In this document: piece by piece, positions 13,567 to 21,812 of the stretch
Layout of the letters: every line of letters starts with the position of its first letter
How positions within the stretch are numbered: position 1 is the first letter of the stretch
Source of the DNA: Xenorhabdus budapestensis
GTDB lineage: Bacteria > Pseudomonadota > Gammaproteobacteria > Enterobacterales > Enterobacteriaceae
Assembly (NCBI RefSeq): GCF_002632465.1
Contig: NZ_NIBS01000024.1
Location: 1-38,963, forward strand
Reading direction: 5' to 3'
DNA length: 38,963 nt
Notes under the pieces: model-generated
Databases searched by the model: none
Told to the model about the DNA's origin: nothing
What the model saw: only the letters and a program-made list of their open reading frames with translations
Program-made: the position numbers and the translations under genes

Positions 13567-15974
13567 GTCATACATCTTCATATGGACATCATGTCTACCA
13601 AAAACCGCTCGACCTTATCCAGACCGTGAAAAAATCTGCGATGTATTATTGGGAAAGTCTGCTGCCTGCTTGTGGCATTGCTATTCCGGCAAAGGGGAAA
13701 CATGGTGCCTGCCCTATCTGCGGAGGTACTGACCGTTTCCACTTTATTGATGATCATCATAATGGCAATTGGCATTGTCGCCAGTGTGACGAGCCAAAAT
13801 ATGGTGATGGGCTGGATTTAGTGGCAAGAACCAAAGGGATCTCCATCACTGAGGCGGCAAAAGTCGTTACTGATGCGCTGTCGTTGCCTTTGCCAGAACC
13901 CAAGCCAGCCAGTGAAACCACTTATACAACACAGCCGATTGCCGAAAAAATAGCGGCACTGATGGCAAAATCAATTAGCGGACATTCCCAATATCTGACT
14001 ACAAAGGGGCTGCAATGCCCCAATCAGCGATTGCTTGAAGATGGCTCTTTATTGCTGGTACTACAAGCACTGGATGGAACAGTAACAGGAGTGCAGCTCA
14101 TCAAGCCGGATGGTGAGAAAAAATTACTGTTTGGTAGCAAAAAGAAAGGTTCGTTTATCTCCCTGTCAGGACTGAAAGAACAACCTGACACCGTACTCAT
14201 TACGGAAGGTTATGCCACGGCACTGACTGTCAGTCAGTTATATAAAGGTATGGTTCTAGCCGCATTGGATGAGGGTAATTTATTTTCTGTTGCAAAGACC
14301 GTTCGGGAACGCTGGCCGGACACGAAAATCATTATGGCAGCGGATAATGACTGGCACTCTTCCGATGAACTGGATAAGAACGGTAAACCGAAAGTTAATA
14401 TTGGCAAGCTCTCGGCAGAAAAGGCAGCTCTTGCGTTTAAAGGATGGGTCACGTTGCCGCCTGATGATGTTAAAGCGGATTGGGATGATTACCGCCAAAA
14501 AAATGGTATAGAAATGGCAAAACAGGCTTTTTATCAGGGACTTTATCAGCCGGAAGTAGTGAAAGAAAAACCTGCAAATAAACCGCAAAATGAAAAGTCA
14601 GTTAAACCGACATTATGCCAGATGGGAGCCAGTCAACGCGGGGAGATCTTACTGGAGCGTTATGATGGTGAGTTAGCGCTGGATGGCGCTTCGGAGATTG
14701 TTCATCGCTATGACGGTATCATCTGGCGTCCAATCAGTGACCGCGATTTAATGCGGGAAATGGTGTCTGCTTTCCTTGAAGTAAAAGCACCATATTCACC
14801 TAATGGAATTCGTTCGGCTGTGGATGCCCTGAAATTACAGCTTCCTATGATGCTGCCGCCAGAACGCCATTTAATCGGGTTCAGTAATGGCGTGTTTGAC
14901 CTGAAAACGTGCCAATTCCGGCCTCATAATAAAAACGACTGGTTGCTGCTTGCCAGTGATGTAGAGTTTAAAACCTCTGTTTCGGGGGGAAACATGGAAG
15001 ACCATGCTCCATATTTTTGGCGCTGGCTCAATCGGGCAGTAGCCAATTGTGAGAACAAGTCAGATCGGATACTGGCGGCGCTGTTTATGGTATTGGCGAA
15101 CCGTTACGACTGGCAGCTTTTTCTGGAAGTGACCGGAGCCGGAGGTAGTGGCAAAAGTATCTTTGCTGAAATCTCCGCTATGTTAGCAGGTAAAGGCAAT
15201 ACCGTTTCTGCAAGTATGGCTGCACTAGAAAACCCACGGGAAAGGGCGCTGATTGTCGGGTATTCGTTGATTATACTGCCAGACCAAACCCGTTATGTGG
15301 GTGATGGCTCAGGCATTAAGGCGATTACAGGAGGAGATGAGGTTGCCATCGATCCGAAGCATAAACAACCCTATTCAACCCGTATTCCTGCTGTGGTGTT
15401 GGCGGTGAATAATAATGCCATGAGCTTCAGTGATCGCAGTGGTGGTGTGTCACGGCGTCGGGTGATTTTCAATTTTTCCGAAGTTGTACCGGAAAATGAA
15501 CGTGATCCATTTCTTCGGGACAAAATAGCTGCTGAATTGCCTGTGATTATTCAGCACTTACTTCATCGATTTGCTGATCCGAAAGAAGCAAGGCGTTTAC
15601 TGGCAGAGCAACAGAAATCCGAAGAGGCATTAGATATCAAACGTGGTACAGATTCACTGGTGGATTTCTGCGGTTATCTGATTGCTTCCAATGAAGCCGA
15701 TGGCATGCTAATCGGTAATGCGGAAATTATGCCATTCAATCCCTGTAAGTATCTCTATCACGCCTATCTTGCCTATATGAAAGGCAACAATTTGAATAAA
15801 CCCGTTTCTGTTACCCGCTTTGGTATGGATATGCCGGGCGCACTGGCAGAGTATTGTTTGCATTACCTGCGCAAGAAAAGCAAATACGGCATTCGCAGCA
15901 ATATGAGTCTGAATATTGAAACGGCCAATGAATGGATGCCAAAACTGACAAGGAATGACCAGCCAGAAGAATAA
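13563..15974 (+). CDS. P4 alpha-like primase-helicase
   Basis: The 803-aa protein combines three modules. Residues 48-76 are a zinc ribbon (C50-x2-C53 ... C72-x2-C75) typical of phage primases. Residues 205-290 are a Toprim-like domain (LITEGYATALTVSQL, AADND). Residues 500-660 form an SF3/D5-type helicase with Walker A GAGGSGKS near residue 526, Walker B around LIILPDQ, and the sensor AVVLAVNNN. This is the layout of P4 alpha, which recognises the satellite origin, primes and unwinds DNA. The start overlaps the previous stop by 4 bp. All catalytic segments are present, so the satellite probably still replicates if helped. The origin and cis region should lie nearby; the strong palindrome at 16303-16348 is one candidate. 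Confidence 0.92.
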   Translation: MSHTSSYGHHVYQKPLDLIQTVKKSAMYYWESLLPACGIAIPAKGKHGACPICGGTDRFHFIDDHHNGNWHCRQCDEPKYGDGLDLVARTKGISITEAAKVVTDALSLPLPEPKPASETTYTTQPIAEKIAALMAKSISGHSQYLTTKGLQCPNQRLLEDGSLLLVLQALDGTVTGVQLIKPDGEKKLLFGSKKKGSFISLSGLKEQPDTVLITEGYATALTVSQLYKGMVLAALDEGNLFSVAKTVRERWPDTKIIMAADNDWHSSDELDKNGKPKVNIGKLSAEKAALAFKGWVTLPPDDVKADWDDYRQKNGIEMAKQAFYQGLYQPEVVKEKPANKPQNEKSVKPTLCQMGASQRGEILLERYDGELALDGASEIVHRYDGIIWRPISDRDLMREMVSAFLEVKAPYSPNGIRSAVDALKLQLPMMLPPERHLIGFSNGVFDLKTCQFRPHNKNDWLLLASDVEFKTSVSGGNMEDHAPYFWRWLNRAVANCENKSDRILAALFMVLANRYDWQLFLEVTGAGGSGKSIFAEISAMLAGKGNTVSASMAALENPRERALIVGYSLIILPDQTRYVGDGSGIKAITGGDEVAIDPKHKQPYSTRIPAVVLAVNNNAMSFSDRSGGVSRRRVIFNFSEVVPENERDPFLRDKIAAELPVIIQHLLHRFADPKEARRLLAEQQKSEEALDIKRGTDSLVDFCGYLIASNEADGMLIGNAEIMPFNPCKYLYHAYLAYMKGNNLNKPVSVTRFGMDMPGALAEYCLHYLRKKSKYGIRSNMSLNIETANEWMPKLTRNDQPEE

Positions 15975-16528
15975 TTCTTCTACATTTTCTCTTATTTAAA
16001 TAAAGCTGAAAAAGTATTCATAACTGTTCATCCTTTGATTGAAGCTAGATATATCAAGACTTCTCTGGGTGAATAGTTATTTTTTTAGTGTTCATAACTC
16101 TTCATTCTATTCACCTTTTTACGATTTTGGATGGAGGCTTGCGTGAAAAGTGATGATGAGTTTGATTTGAAGTTATAACAATATAATTTGTTGAATTTAA
16201 ATAGAAATAAACAATAGTGAATAGGGTGAACAGTTTTATTCCTAATTCTTTAATAGGGTAGACTGTGAAAATAGCTTTTCTGGCTGGCATAGTATTTTCA
16301 GGTTCTCTGGTTTGTCTGGTTAATGTATTAGCCAGACAAACCAGAGAAGACAAGCGCAGCGCGTCAGTGCAGTTTTAATTGGTTGTACTATGTGAAATTT
16401 AAATAAGGTAATTATCTAATTTAATATAAGAAGAGAGATTTATCACAATTTCCCTCATGTGCTTTTATTCATTCTGGAATACATAAGCGATGACGTTATA
16501 TTCTGCTTCATTAATGAGGCAAAGAAAT
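15975..16528. other. Non-coding region after the primase
   Basis: About 550 bases separate the primase from the chaperone gene. The DNA is AT-rich with TTCATAACTSTTCATY-like repeated words (near 16016-16031 and 16088-16106) that could be replication iterons or regulator sites, and a long perfect hairpin. A minus-strand frame at 16111-16353 has no ribosome site or family features. The right end of the satellite may lie here, but no repeat of the left end was found. Confidence 0.5.
16303..16348. repeat. Perfect 17-bp inverted repeat with 12-base loop
   Basis: TTCTCTGGTTTGTCTGG pairs perfectly with CCAGACAAACCAGAGAA around TTAATGTATTAG. No T-run follows on either strand, which argues against a simple terminator. 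Placed 330 bases after the primase gene, it could be a replication or cis-acting site, a recombination site, or a relic of a mobile hairpin element. Confidence 0.85.
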
Positions 16529-16954
16529 ATGGATACACGCCCGCGTTGTCAGTTCACTGAAGGCAGCATCACCATACCGGAAGGTTATCAGGAACAGACT
16601 GTTAACATTATCATCGCGCCAAATGTTCCCGCATTGAATATTGGTCGGGATCAATTGCATGAAGGAGAAGATTTAGCCGATTACTTAACCCGTCAAAAAG
16701 TCTTGCTGAAAAAGAGTCTGCGTGATTGGCAGCTCATTGAAGAGCAAACCGTCCTATTAGGAGACAACCTGCTACAAGGCAGCTTACTCCTTTCCCGCTA
16801 CCGACCTAAAAAAGGGCAACAACTTTATCAGTATCAGGCTGTTTTTCTGAGGGATGAGAAAAAGGTGCTGATTTTTACAATGTCATCACAGCAGGCTTTT
16901 ACTGAATCACAGCGGCAGTGGTTGGATGATTGCCTGAAAAGTTTCCAGTTCTAG
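16529..16954 (+). CDS. Eag/DcrB-family T6SS effector chaperone
   Basis: ATG 16529 is preferred over ATG 16490 because GAGG stands nine bases before it and the 141-aa product then has the usual Eag length. The sequence fits the DcrB/Eag fold (DUF1795): FTEGSITIPEGYQEQTVNI at the start, an acidic DLADYL helix, LLQGSLLLSRY in the middle, and a tail with LIFTMSS and WLDDCLKSF. Eag proteins bind the hydrophobic N-terminal segments of PAAR-Rhs effectors and load them on the T6SS spike. The next gene is exactly such a PAAR protein, 12 bp away with its own GGGAG site, so the pair is one unit. Confidence 0.85.
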   Translation: MDTRPRCQFTEGSITIPEGYQEQTVNIIIAPNVPALNIGRDQLHEGEDLADYLTRQKVLLKKSLRDWQLIEEQTVLLGDNLLQGSLLLSRYRPKKGQQLYQYQAVFLRDEKKVLIFTMSSQQAFTESQRQWLDDCLKSFQF

Positions 16955-16966
16955 GGAGAGAACATC

Positions 16967-17737
16967 ATGCCAGAAGCGGCAAGGCTTGGGGATACGATAG
17001 GCCATTCCAGTGCAATGGCCGGGTTAGTTGCAGGTATGATCATTGGTTCATTGATTTCGGCCGCAGGGGGTATCCTTGCGGGTGCACTCTTTGTGGCAGG
17101 TGTGGCCGCTTCCTGTGTCGGGGTCGGTGTTTTGTTGATTGGTGCTTCTATTGCGGTAGGTATGGCGGCGGGGGCATTGGGCGATATGGCGCGGGATGCC
17201 TGCGTCTCGGCAGGTGCCTCATCACGAAGTCCCAGTGGAACCATCGAAAGTGGTTCCGCGAATGTTTTTATCAATAATAAAAAAGCAGCGATTGCAAAAC
17301 GCAGTACCGTGGTATGCAGTAAAGAAGACGGTATCCGCCAGATGGCGCAAGGCTCCGATTCTGTCTTTATCAATGGATTACCTGCCTCACGGGTAGGGGA
17401 TAAAACAACCTGTGATGCGGCCGTGATGACAGGTTCTTCAAATGTCCTGATTGGCGGCGGGACGAAGACAGAAGTCCCTATTACGCCGGAAATCCCCAAA
17501 TGGGCGTATATCGTTTCCGATTTGACCATGTTTGCAGCGGGATTGATTAGCTTTGGCGGTGCGGCATCCAGAGGCCCCGGGGCATTACAAAAGTTGTTCA
17601 GCAAGATACCGGGGGCCGATAAAATCCGTAAGGTTGCCTGCCGTTTGGGTTGGCTTGGGGTGGCGCTGCCAGTGGTGGGTATTTTGACCCGTCCTGTTGA
17701 GGTCATTGCCGGGCAGAAATTGATGTTTTTGAAATAA
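16967..17737 (+). CDS. PAAR-domain protein, N-terminal part of an Rhs effector
   Basis: The first 75 residues contain MPEAARLGDTIGHS and long glycine-alanine transmembrane helices, followed by a PAAR repeat region (SGSANVFINNKKAAIAKRST, QGSDSVFINGLPASRVGDKT, TGSSNVLIGGG) that sharpens the T6SS spike tip. Residues 170-256 are the usual linker up to RPVEVIAGQKLMF. In complete Rhs effectors this is where the DELDF segment and the YD-repeat shell begin; here the frame stops two codons later. No Rhs or toxin remnant follows in the next 300 bases. The gene is therefore either an effector cut off at its N-terminal module or a stand-alone PAAR that awaits recombination with a new Rhs tail. Confidence 0.85.
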   Translation: MPEAARLGDTIGHSSAMAGLVAGMIIGSLISAAGGILAGALFVAGVAASCVGVGVLLIGASIAVGMAAGALGDMARDACVSAGASSRSPSGTIESGSANVFINNKKAAIAKRSTVVCSKEDGIRQMAQGSDSVFINGLPASRVGDKTTCDAAVMTGSSNVLIGGGTKTEVPITPEIPKWAYIVSDLTMFAAGLISFGGAASRGPGALQKLFSKIPGADKIRKVACRLGWLGVALPVVGILTRPVEVIAGQKLMFLK

Positions 17738-18074
17738 TAGTTTGAAAGAAATGAGTGAATGGTATCTCACTCAGTACTTATAAAAAGAAAATTGGAAGAT
17801 TAAACAGATGGTTGAGAACAGTTTTGTTCTGTAATCACCAATGAGTTGTACCAACTAAGACTCGATCTGACACTATTGATGACCTGAGCGGAACCTAATC
17901 AGACTGTCGGCTTTGCGCCAGGAGCAGACATTACTAATATCACGTTGAGTTAATCAACTAGGTACATGCTGCGTTAGCGTAACTTATAAACCGCCTGTGG
18001 GAGGTGGAAGGCGGTTTATATGGGGTGGCTCCTAGTGATTAAGATTCCACTAGCGCCAGACGCTTGCAGCTGAT
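17738..18074. other. Intergenic region between T6SS remnant and defence genes
   Basis: No coding frame, Rhs fragment or immunity gene is visible in these 337 bases. Past about 17830 the composition is closer to balanced than in the flanks, including GACTGTCGGCTTTGCGCCAG, so this is probably the border of a separately acquired defence patch. A hairpin near the right end is listed separately. Confidence 0.5.
17986..18019. terminator. Hairpin between convergent genes
   Basis: A perfect 10-bp stem (ATAAACCGCC with GGCGGTTTAT) encloses a 14-base purine-rich loop. It lies between the end of the PAAR gene and the end of the minus-strand restriction-modification gene, so it may stop transcription from both sides. 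Confidence 0.65.
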
Positions 18075-21000
18075 TTAACTAAGAAGCTGTTCACTCCATT
18101 TAGTGAGAACCTTTTCGGCCAGTATTTTTATTTCATCCACTATAATCTGGCGCTCATCTCGGTCATGTTCCACGTGAGCAGCCATTACCCTTTTGGCCAG
18201 AAGAGTATGATGTATGTCCTTCTTATTGAATTCAGGCAAGTCTAAGTGTTTGAAAACGTCTGCAACCTGTATGGAAACATTGTGTGCATCAATCCACTCC
18301 TGAACGGTTTTTGAGTTAAGAAGTCCACATAAATAATAGGCAGTTTCTTTATCATCAAAGGCTGAAAAATAGACTTTATGATCAGGAACGTAAGGGCGTG
18401 AGCCGACAAGCGGAACGTTTGCACTTCCAGCTACTGCTGCATAGAACGATGAAGACATCTCAGGCCAGATTACTTTCCATGGTTTAAACGTATAGTCTCC
18501 TACGTTATAAACGGCATGGAAAGGTGCACCTTTCATTTGCCGACGGTAAGTCGATCGAGCCTGAAGAACAGATTCAAACGATTCGAACCAGGCAGCAGTT
18601 TTTCTCAGCTCATGCTTTTCAAGCCGTTCTTCTGCTTCAGCATAATCCGCATTTGAGATCCCCGTATTCGGAACAAATGTAAAAAGACGTTCTTCGTTGT
18701 TGACTTCTGGCGCACTAATTTTAAGATAGCATTCTTCAAAATTACTTGCTCCTTTAATCAAAGGGTACAAATCCTCTGGTTCTACCCATGCCTGTTTCAT
18801 CGGGCCTATGTCTTTTTTACCCGCTTCAGGTCGACTCCGGATCTGGACATGTTTTTCATTCACCTTAAGGATAGGAACGAAGTAAACTCCATTGAGGTCA
18901 GTCGTGATCCCCTTACGCCCTTTGGTCCATGAGCACTGACGAGATAAGTATTTAATGGTTTCAAATCGGCCTGGCTCCAATATGGCCCAAGGTGAACCCG
19001 CTTCGCTAACCGGAAAGGCCTCTTTTTCTTTGTACTGGATGGTATCGGAGACAGCTTTAAGCGTCTGAGACGATTTAACGGCTCGTTTTTCACCGATATT
19101 AGGCCCCCATACGCGATATGAAACCGGGTACTCTGGTTCTTTTTCTGATTTTCTGAATACGGCTATCGTCGTATGGTTACTCGCATCCTCAAAAGGTTTA
19201 AGACCTTTCATATCATCCACTGATACCGGCTGAAGGTACAATGAGTCCTCTTGCGAAGGTTCGAGTTTAAATGTTCTGAAGCCCGCTGATGAAGGGTTTT
19301 TGAACAGAGTGCCCGTGATGACAAATGCCAGATGGCCACCAACATTAAGCCATTTATCAGCGACGGTATATGTGATCATTGCTGAAATATCGAGTTCGTT
19401 GCCACCATGCATGCGGGTCTTAGAAAAAATCCCATAGTGTTCGCAGGTGGGTTTTACACGCTCACGATACAGAGCAGGTAATTTTGACCATCTAACCCAT
19501 GGGGGATTGCCAATGACAAGGTCGAATTGCCCTGCAGTAGCAGACCAGAAAAAATTTCTGACAATCCTGAACCATATACCATTCCAGTTTTGGCGATGTA
19601 GATTCAGAATTTGGTTATATGTGTAACGCAGAGGTGTGTCCCATTCCCCAAGTAGCTGTTCAGTGAAGTAATTTCCTTTTCGAACTTTATCCATGGACTC
19701 ATCAAAATCGAGCCCCATTTCGACATCTTTACCCATGCGATTAAACATTACATCAAGGCTGACGCGATCGAGCGCCAGCGCTACTGGCAAATGAATATCG
19801 AGCTTTGCAAACTGACTGCCAATACGATACTGAATTATGGGTTCAGAAGTCTCAGGTGAAGCCGCAGGAGAGTAAATTGCATCAGCCATTAGTACAGGAA
19901 CTTCAAACTCGTGGCCTGGGCATTGTGCCAGTAAATCTGCGACTTCTATAATGAAATTCACCCTGGCTGTTTGTACAGCCAGAGGATTAAGATCAAAGCC
20001 CCATACGCTGTCGCACAGAAGATTCAGAGTTTCCTGAGCACTGAGGTTCTGAAACTTTGCTAATTGACGTTTCTTTCGAATTATAGCAAGTAAAAATGCT
20101 CCGGAACCGCAAGTCGGATCAAGTACTCTCTGGTTGAGAATCTCAGGGGTACTCACTTTATTTAGTGTGAAATCAACTAGCCAGTCAGGTGTGTAGAATT
20201 CACCCAAGCTCTGACGCAATTTACCCGGCACCAGTCCTTGATAAAGGTCACGAAGTACATCACGTGTTTGGGATAGCTGGTCAAGGCGGTAGAGAGATAG
20301 AACCGACAGCAAGCGTCTTAATGTTGGAAGCAACTTAGGCACAGTATTCAGACTGGCAACATCGAGATACCAGCTAAAAATTGCTTCCTCAACAAAGCCG
20401 TTTATTCCCGCCCCCTGAAAAATAGCAGAGCGTTCGATAGCTGAGTCGAGAAATTCCAGCATCTGAGCATCGTTCTTTAATGCAGCCATGCTCTGAGCTG
20501 GCTGTGCTGTTGATGTAAGCCCATGCGCTGAAACTATTTCAGCAGCTAAGAGCTTAATGAGCATTGAATTATAAGTATGAAGGACGAATAGCCGTGCAGA
20601 AATAGAGTCTGATGTAGGTCCGGACCAAGTAAAGTGCAGTTCTTTTGCGATAGCTTCAGCTTGCAGAATGGAAAGGTCGGCAACTTGGCCGTACAAAGTT
20701 CGCCATTCTTCAAAGAGCATTTTTATTTTGTTATTACCACTAATGGCAAGCTGTTGAGAAAGTCCATCAGAAAGTTGTTGCATGAACGCTTGCGCATTTG
20801 CAGAACCATGCCCAAAATCAGCAAGTAAGTTTTCTGTTGTGAGTCCTTTACGTGTATCTGAACGAAGAGCATCAACTACCATCTCTACGGATTCAGGAGA
20901 AAATGGCATCAAGTGTTGGGTGTTAATATCACCATCAATTACCTGTGCAAAACAAATATGTTCCCCATCTATGGCTATACCGATGAAATCTGATTCTGGT

Positions 21001-21278
21001 ATCTTTGTTTCAGCGGCTTTTTTAACTATATATGGTAATAGTCGTTTTTTGGTAGCGTTTTGGAAAGCAGAACTGTCTTTCCTGCCTTTAAAATATCCTG
21101 GTGCCTTGTATTCAATGATGACGTGATTGTAACTAGCATCATTGCGATCGCGTTCAGCAAAAAGATGTAACCCTGTAGCGTCTTCTAAGGCTTTGTTCCA
21201 AGCAAACCGGACTTCTTCTTCACCCTTCCAAGGCTGAAGACGTTTTTCTTGTATTGAGGCGTAAGCGGATTGCTTCAT
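18075..21278 (-). CDS. Eco57I-like single-chain restriction-modification enzyme
   Basis: The 1067-aa protein starts with a possible PD-(D/E)xK nuclease: an acidic Asp44/47 and V-I-I-Glu56-Tyr-Lys58. A long helical linker follows, then a gamma-class N6-adenine methyltransferase: GEFYTPDWLVDF, motif I LDPTCGSGAFLLAI for SAM binding, and motif IV IGNPPWVRW for catalysis. The C-terminal 400 residues should hold target recognition. This order is that of type IIG or related fused enzymes of the Eco57I family, which cut foreign DNA and methylate their own. Methylase-only and BREX/DISARM-type methyltransferases are alternatives. It is intact, unlike the neighbouring Gabija-like pair. The ATG has only a weak, distant AGG. 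Confidence 0.8.
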   Translation of the reverse strand: MKQSAYASIQEKRLQPWKGEEEVRFAWNKALEDATGLHLFAERDRNDASYNHVIIEYKAPGYFKGRKDSSAFQNATKKRLLPYIVKKAAETKIPESDFIGIAIDGEHICFAQVIDGDINTQHLMPFSPESVEMVVDALRSDTRKGLTTENLLADFGHGSANAQAFMQQLSDGLSQQLAISGNNKIKMLFEEWRTLYGQVADLSILQAEAIAKELHFTWSGPTSDSISARLFVLHTYNSMLIKLLAAEIVSAHGLTSTAQPAQSMAALKNDAQMLEFLDSAIERSAIFQGAGINGFVEEAIFSWYLDVASLNTVPKLLPTLRRLLSVLSLYRLDQLSQTRDVLRDLYQGLVPGKLRQSLGEFYTPDWLVDFTLNKVSTPEILNQRVLDPTCGSGAFLLAIIRKKRQLAKFQNLSAQETLNLLCDSVWGFDLNPLAVQTARVNFIIEVADLLAQCPGHEFEVPVLMADAIYSPAASPETSEPIIQYRIGSQFAKLDIHLPVALALDRVSLDVMFNRMGKDVEMGLDFDESMDKVRKGNYFTEQLLGEWDTPLRYTYNQILNLHRQNWNGIWFRIVRNFFWSATAGQFDLVIGNPPWVRWSKLPALYRERVKPTCEHYGIFSKTRMHGGNELDISAMITYTVADKWLNVGGHLAFVITGTLFKNPSSAGFRTFKLEPSQEDSLYLQPVSVDDMKGLKPFEDASNHTTIAVFRKSEKEPEYPVSYRVWGPNIGEKRAVKSSQTLKAVSDTIQYKEKEAFPVSEAGSPWAILEPGRFETIKYLSRQCSWTKGRKGITTDLNGVYFVPILKVNEKHVQIRSRPEAGKKDIGPMKQAWVEPEDLYPLIKGASNFEECYLKISAPEVNNEERLFTFVPNTGISNADYAEAEERLEKHELRKTAAWFESFESVLQARSTYRRQMKGAPFHAVYNVGDYTFKPWKVIWPEMSSSFYAAVAGSANVPLVGSRPYVPDHKVYFSAFDDKETAYYLCGLLNSKTVQEWIDAHNVSIQVADVFKHLDLPEFNKKDIHHTLLAKRVMAAHVEHDRDERQIIVDEIKILAEKVLTKWSEQLLS

Positions 21279-21812
21279 GTAGTAAGACCTAGTCTCTGGT
21301 GGAAAGTAAGCAACCGAACATTATGAATGCCATCCTTCCTTAATTCAAGACAGATCGATCAAGGAGATTTCTATGGGGACATTTAGAATGCATACGTAAC
21401 CATTCAAATTCATATGGAGGTAGAGAAAGCTTTGAAAAATGTACAGGACTGATGGCCCCGAACTGACATACCAATGAAACGTACTTGTGACCAAAGATTT
21501 CATAGCTCAGTGGCTGCTGAACCGAGAGTGGCAAAGTCACTTATGACCGTATCTCTCTCATAGCCGACCGTCAGATTTAATTGTACCCTATCGTAGGATA
21601 GCGTCAGATCAAGTCGTAGCTAATACAAATGAGTTTGTATACCCTGCTAGGCAGGATTCAACCTATTCCGACAGACTGTTATGAGCGAAGCGAACATTAA
21701 GGCTAACTAATATTTGGATAAAAGTGAGCTAGATTTATCTTGCTAGCTAGCCAAGTTAGGATTTGTAAAAGTAAGTCGAAACATCAGAAGCAAAACGTAA
21801 GACTTAATTCCA
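21279..21812. other. Intergenic region inside the defence patch
   Basis: These 534 bases lie between the restriction-modification gene and the end of the gajB-like gene. A 66-codon minus-strand frame (21340-21540) has no ribosome site I can trust and no family motif. Short inverted repeats such as CCTATCGTAGGATAG and CCTGCTAGGCAGG are visible near 21586-21660 and may be terminators of the gajB transcript. Nothing else can be supported. Confidence 0.5.

Noticed and set aside
16111-16353. 80-codon minus-strand frame after the primase
   Set aside because: No ribosome site, crosses the 17-bp hairpin and shows no family motif.
17738-18074. A hidden Rhs C-terminal toxin or immunity gene after the PAAR gene
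   Set aside because: All frames in this stretch are short and carry no YD repeats or toxin motifs.
21340-21540. 66-codon minus-strand frame in the defence patch
   Set aside because: No credible start signal and no recognisable fold; kept only as a note in the intergenic entry.
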